From Candidatus Omnitrophota bacterium (lineage in GTDB: Bacteria > Omnitrophota > Gorgyraeia > Gorgyraeales > Gorgyraeaceae), in contig JAPLMD010000024.1 in the NCBI GenBank assembly GCA_026387235.1, positions 1-40,823 of the forward strand: 40,823 bases of DNA, written 5' to 3'. Within the stretch, counting starts at the first letter, position 1; each line of letters begins with the position of its first letter. The notes beneath the pieces were generated by a model, which saw nothing but the letters and a program-made list of their open reading frames with translations, was not told the DNA's origin and did no database searches. Shown here one piece after another: positions 40,711 to 40,823 of the stretch. The position numbers were made by a program, and so were the translations under genes.

Positions 40711-40823
40711 CTTTCTCCTTTTTTAAATTATTCTGACTGTTTCTATTCTATCGTCAAGGCGCAAAAAATACTACCACTTTATTTTCTTCATAGAAAAGTT
40801 CTGAGTTTATTGGGGTTACAGGC

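Noticed and set aside
1-40823. tRNA, rRNA or CRISPR arrays
   Set aside because: I read both strands for TPsiC-like motifs, rRNA-like conserved blocks and regularly spaced short repeats and saw none. A covariance-model scan would be decisive.
40711-40823. Additional gene or firm promoter at the right edge
   Set aside because: No open frame of note. TTGACG has only a weak -10 at 19 bp, so it is mentioned with the FNT gene but not listed.

Overview
This window is 40.8 kb of moderately AT-rich bacterial DNA with very tight gene packing. Many neighbouring genes overlap by 4 bp or are separated by 1-3 bp. Nearly everything from about 9.7 kb to the right edge is on the minus strand. The gene content points to a strictly anaerobic, Gram-negative-type bacterium. 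It has rubrerythrin, superoxide reductase, a flavodiiron protein, a hybrid cluster protein, 2-oxoacid:ferredoxin oxidoreductase, an exported beta-barrel protein and a penicillin-binding carboxypeptidase. The overall style would suit an uncultured lineage such as Omnitrophota. That taxonomic guess is inference: no rRNA gene is present to settle it.

Layout. 0-1.4 kb: endonuclease III and a half-size TauE-type permease. 1.37-1.67 kb: a non-coding element built from several inverted repeats. 1.7-4.25 kb (+): a GlcD-type FAD oxidase and a LarA-family lactate racemase, overlapping by 4 bp. 4.2-6.0 kb (-): an outer-membrane-like protein, a D,D-carboxypeptidase and a small membrane protein. 6.2-9.7 kb: NAD synthetase, a secreted protein with four DxNxDGxxD repeats, an EamA half-transporter and Era. 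9.7-21.5 kb (-): one unbroken gene run led by an Rrf2 regulator, with a TTGACA-17-TAAGAT promoter inside a perfect inverted repeat. It runs through ferredoxin, a Cys-rich protein, Hcp, Hrb, FprA, rubrerythrin, a flavoprotein, a glutaredoxin-like protein, Ogg, GH5, a GH94-like protein and a nickel/cobalt-type transporter. 21.6-27.8 kb (-): rubredoxin, superoxide reductase, fused 2-oxoacid:ferredoxin oxidoreductase, a PNPOx-like protein, an AhpF-like disulfide reductase, an orphan RnfD-like membrane protein, an exported superoxide-reductase-like protein and an azoreductase. 27.8-31.5 kb: a PHP-kinase fusion, a cold-shock protein with an unusual leader, a TPR lipoprotein and a release-factor-like protein. 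31.5-39.8 kb: metal and metalloid handling, with a DUF134 regulator, a 49-aa double-CC protein, two PF03773-type permeases, Acr3, thioredoxin reductase, a ZIP transporter, a Met/Cys/His-rich exported protein and a SERCA-type Ca2+-ATPase. 39.9-40.7 kb: an FNT channel.

How the genes fit together. The 15-28 kb region is a multi-layer defence against O2, superoxide, peroxide and NO, fed by rubredoxins, ferredoxin and flavoproteins. The ferredoxin oxidoreductase supplies low-potential electrons. The 37-40 kb block is an arsenic-type detoxification locus coupled to thioredoxin reduction. Three genes that the supplied gene-length cut-off would miss were read directly from the sequence: a 45-aa rubredoxin, a 49-aa double-CC protein and a possible 27-aa Cys-rich peptide. 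Several start codons lie where a leaderless or almost leaderless mRNA would begin. The most novel candidates are the exported superoxide-reductase-like protein paired with an orphan RnfD, the double-CC peptide fused by overlap to its permease, the cold-shock leader, and the multi-arm repeat element.
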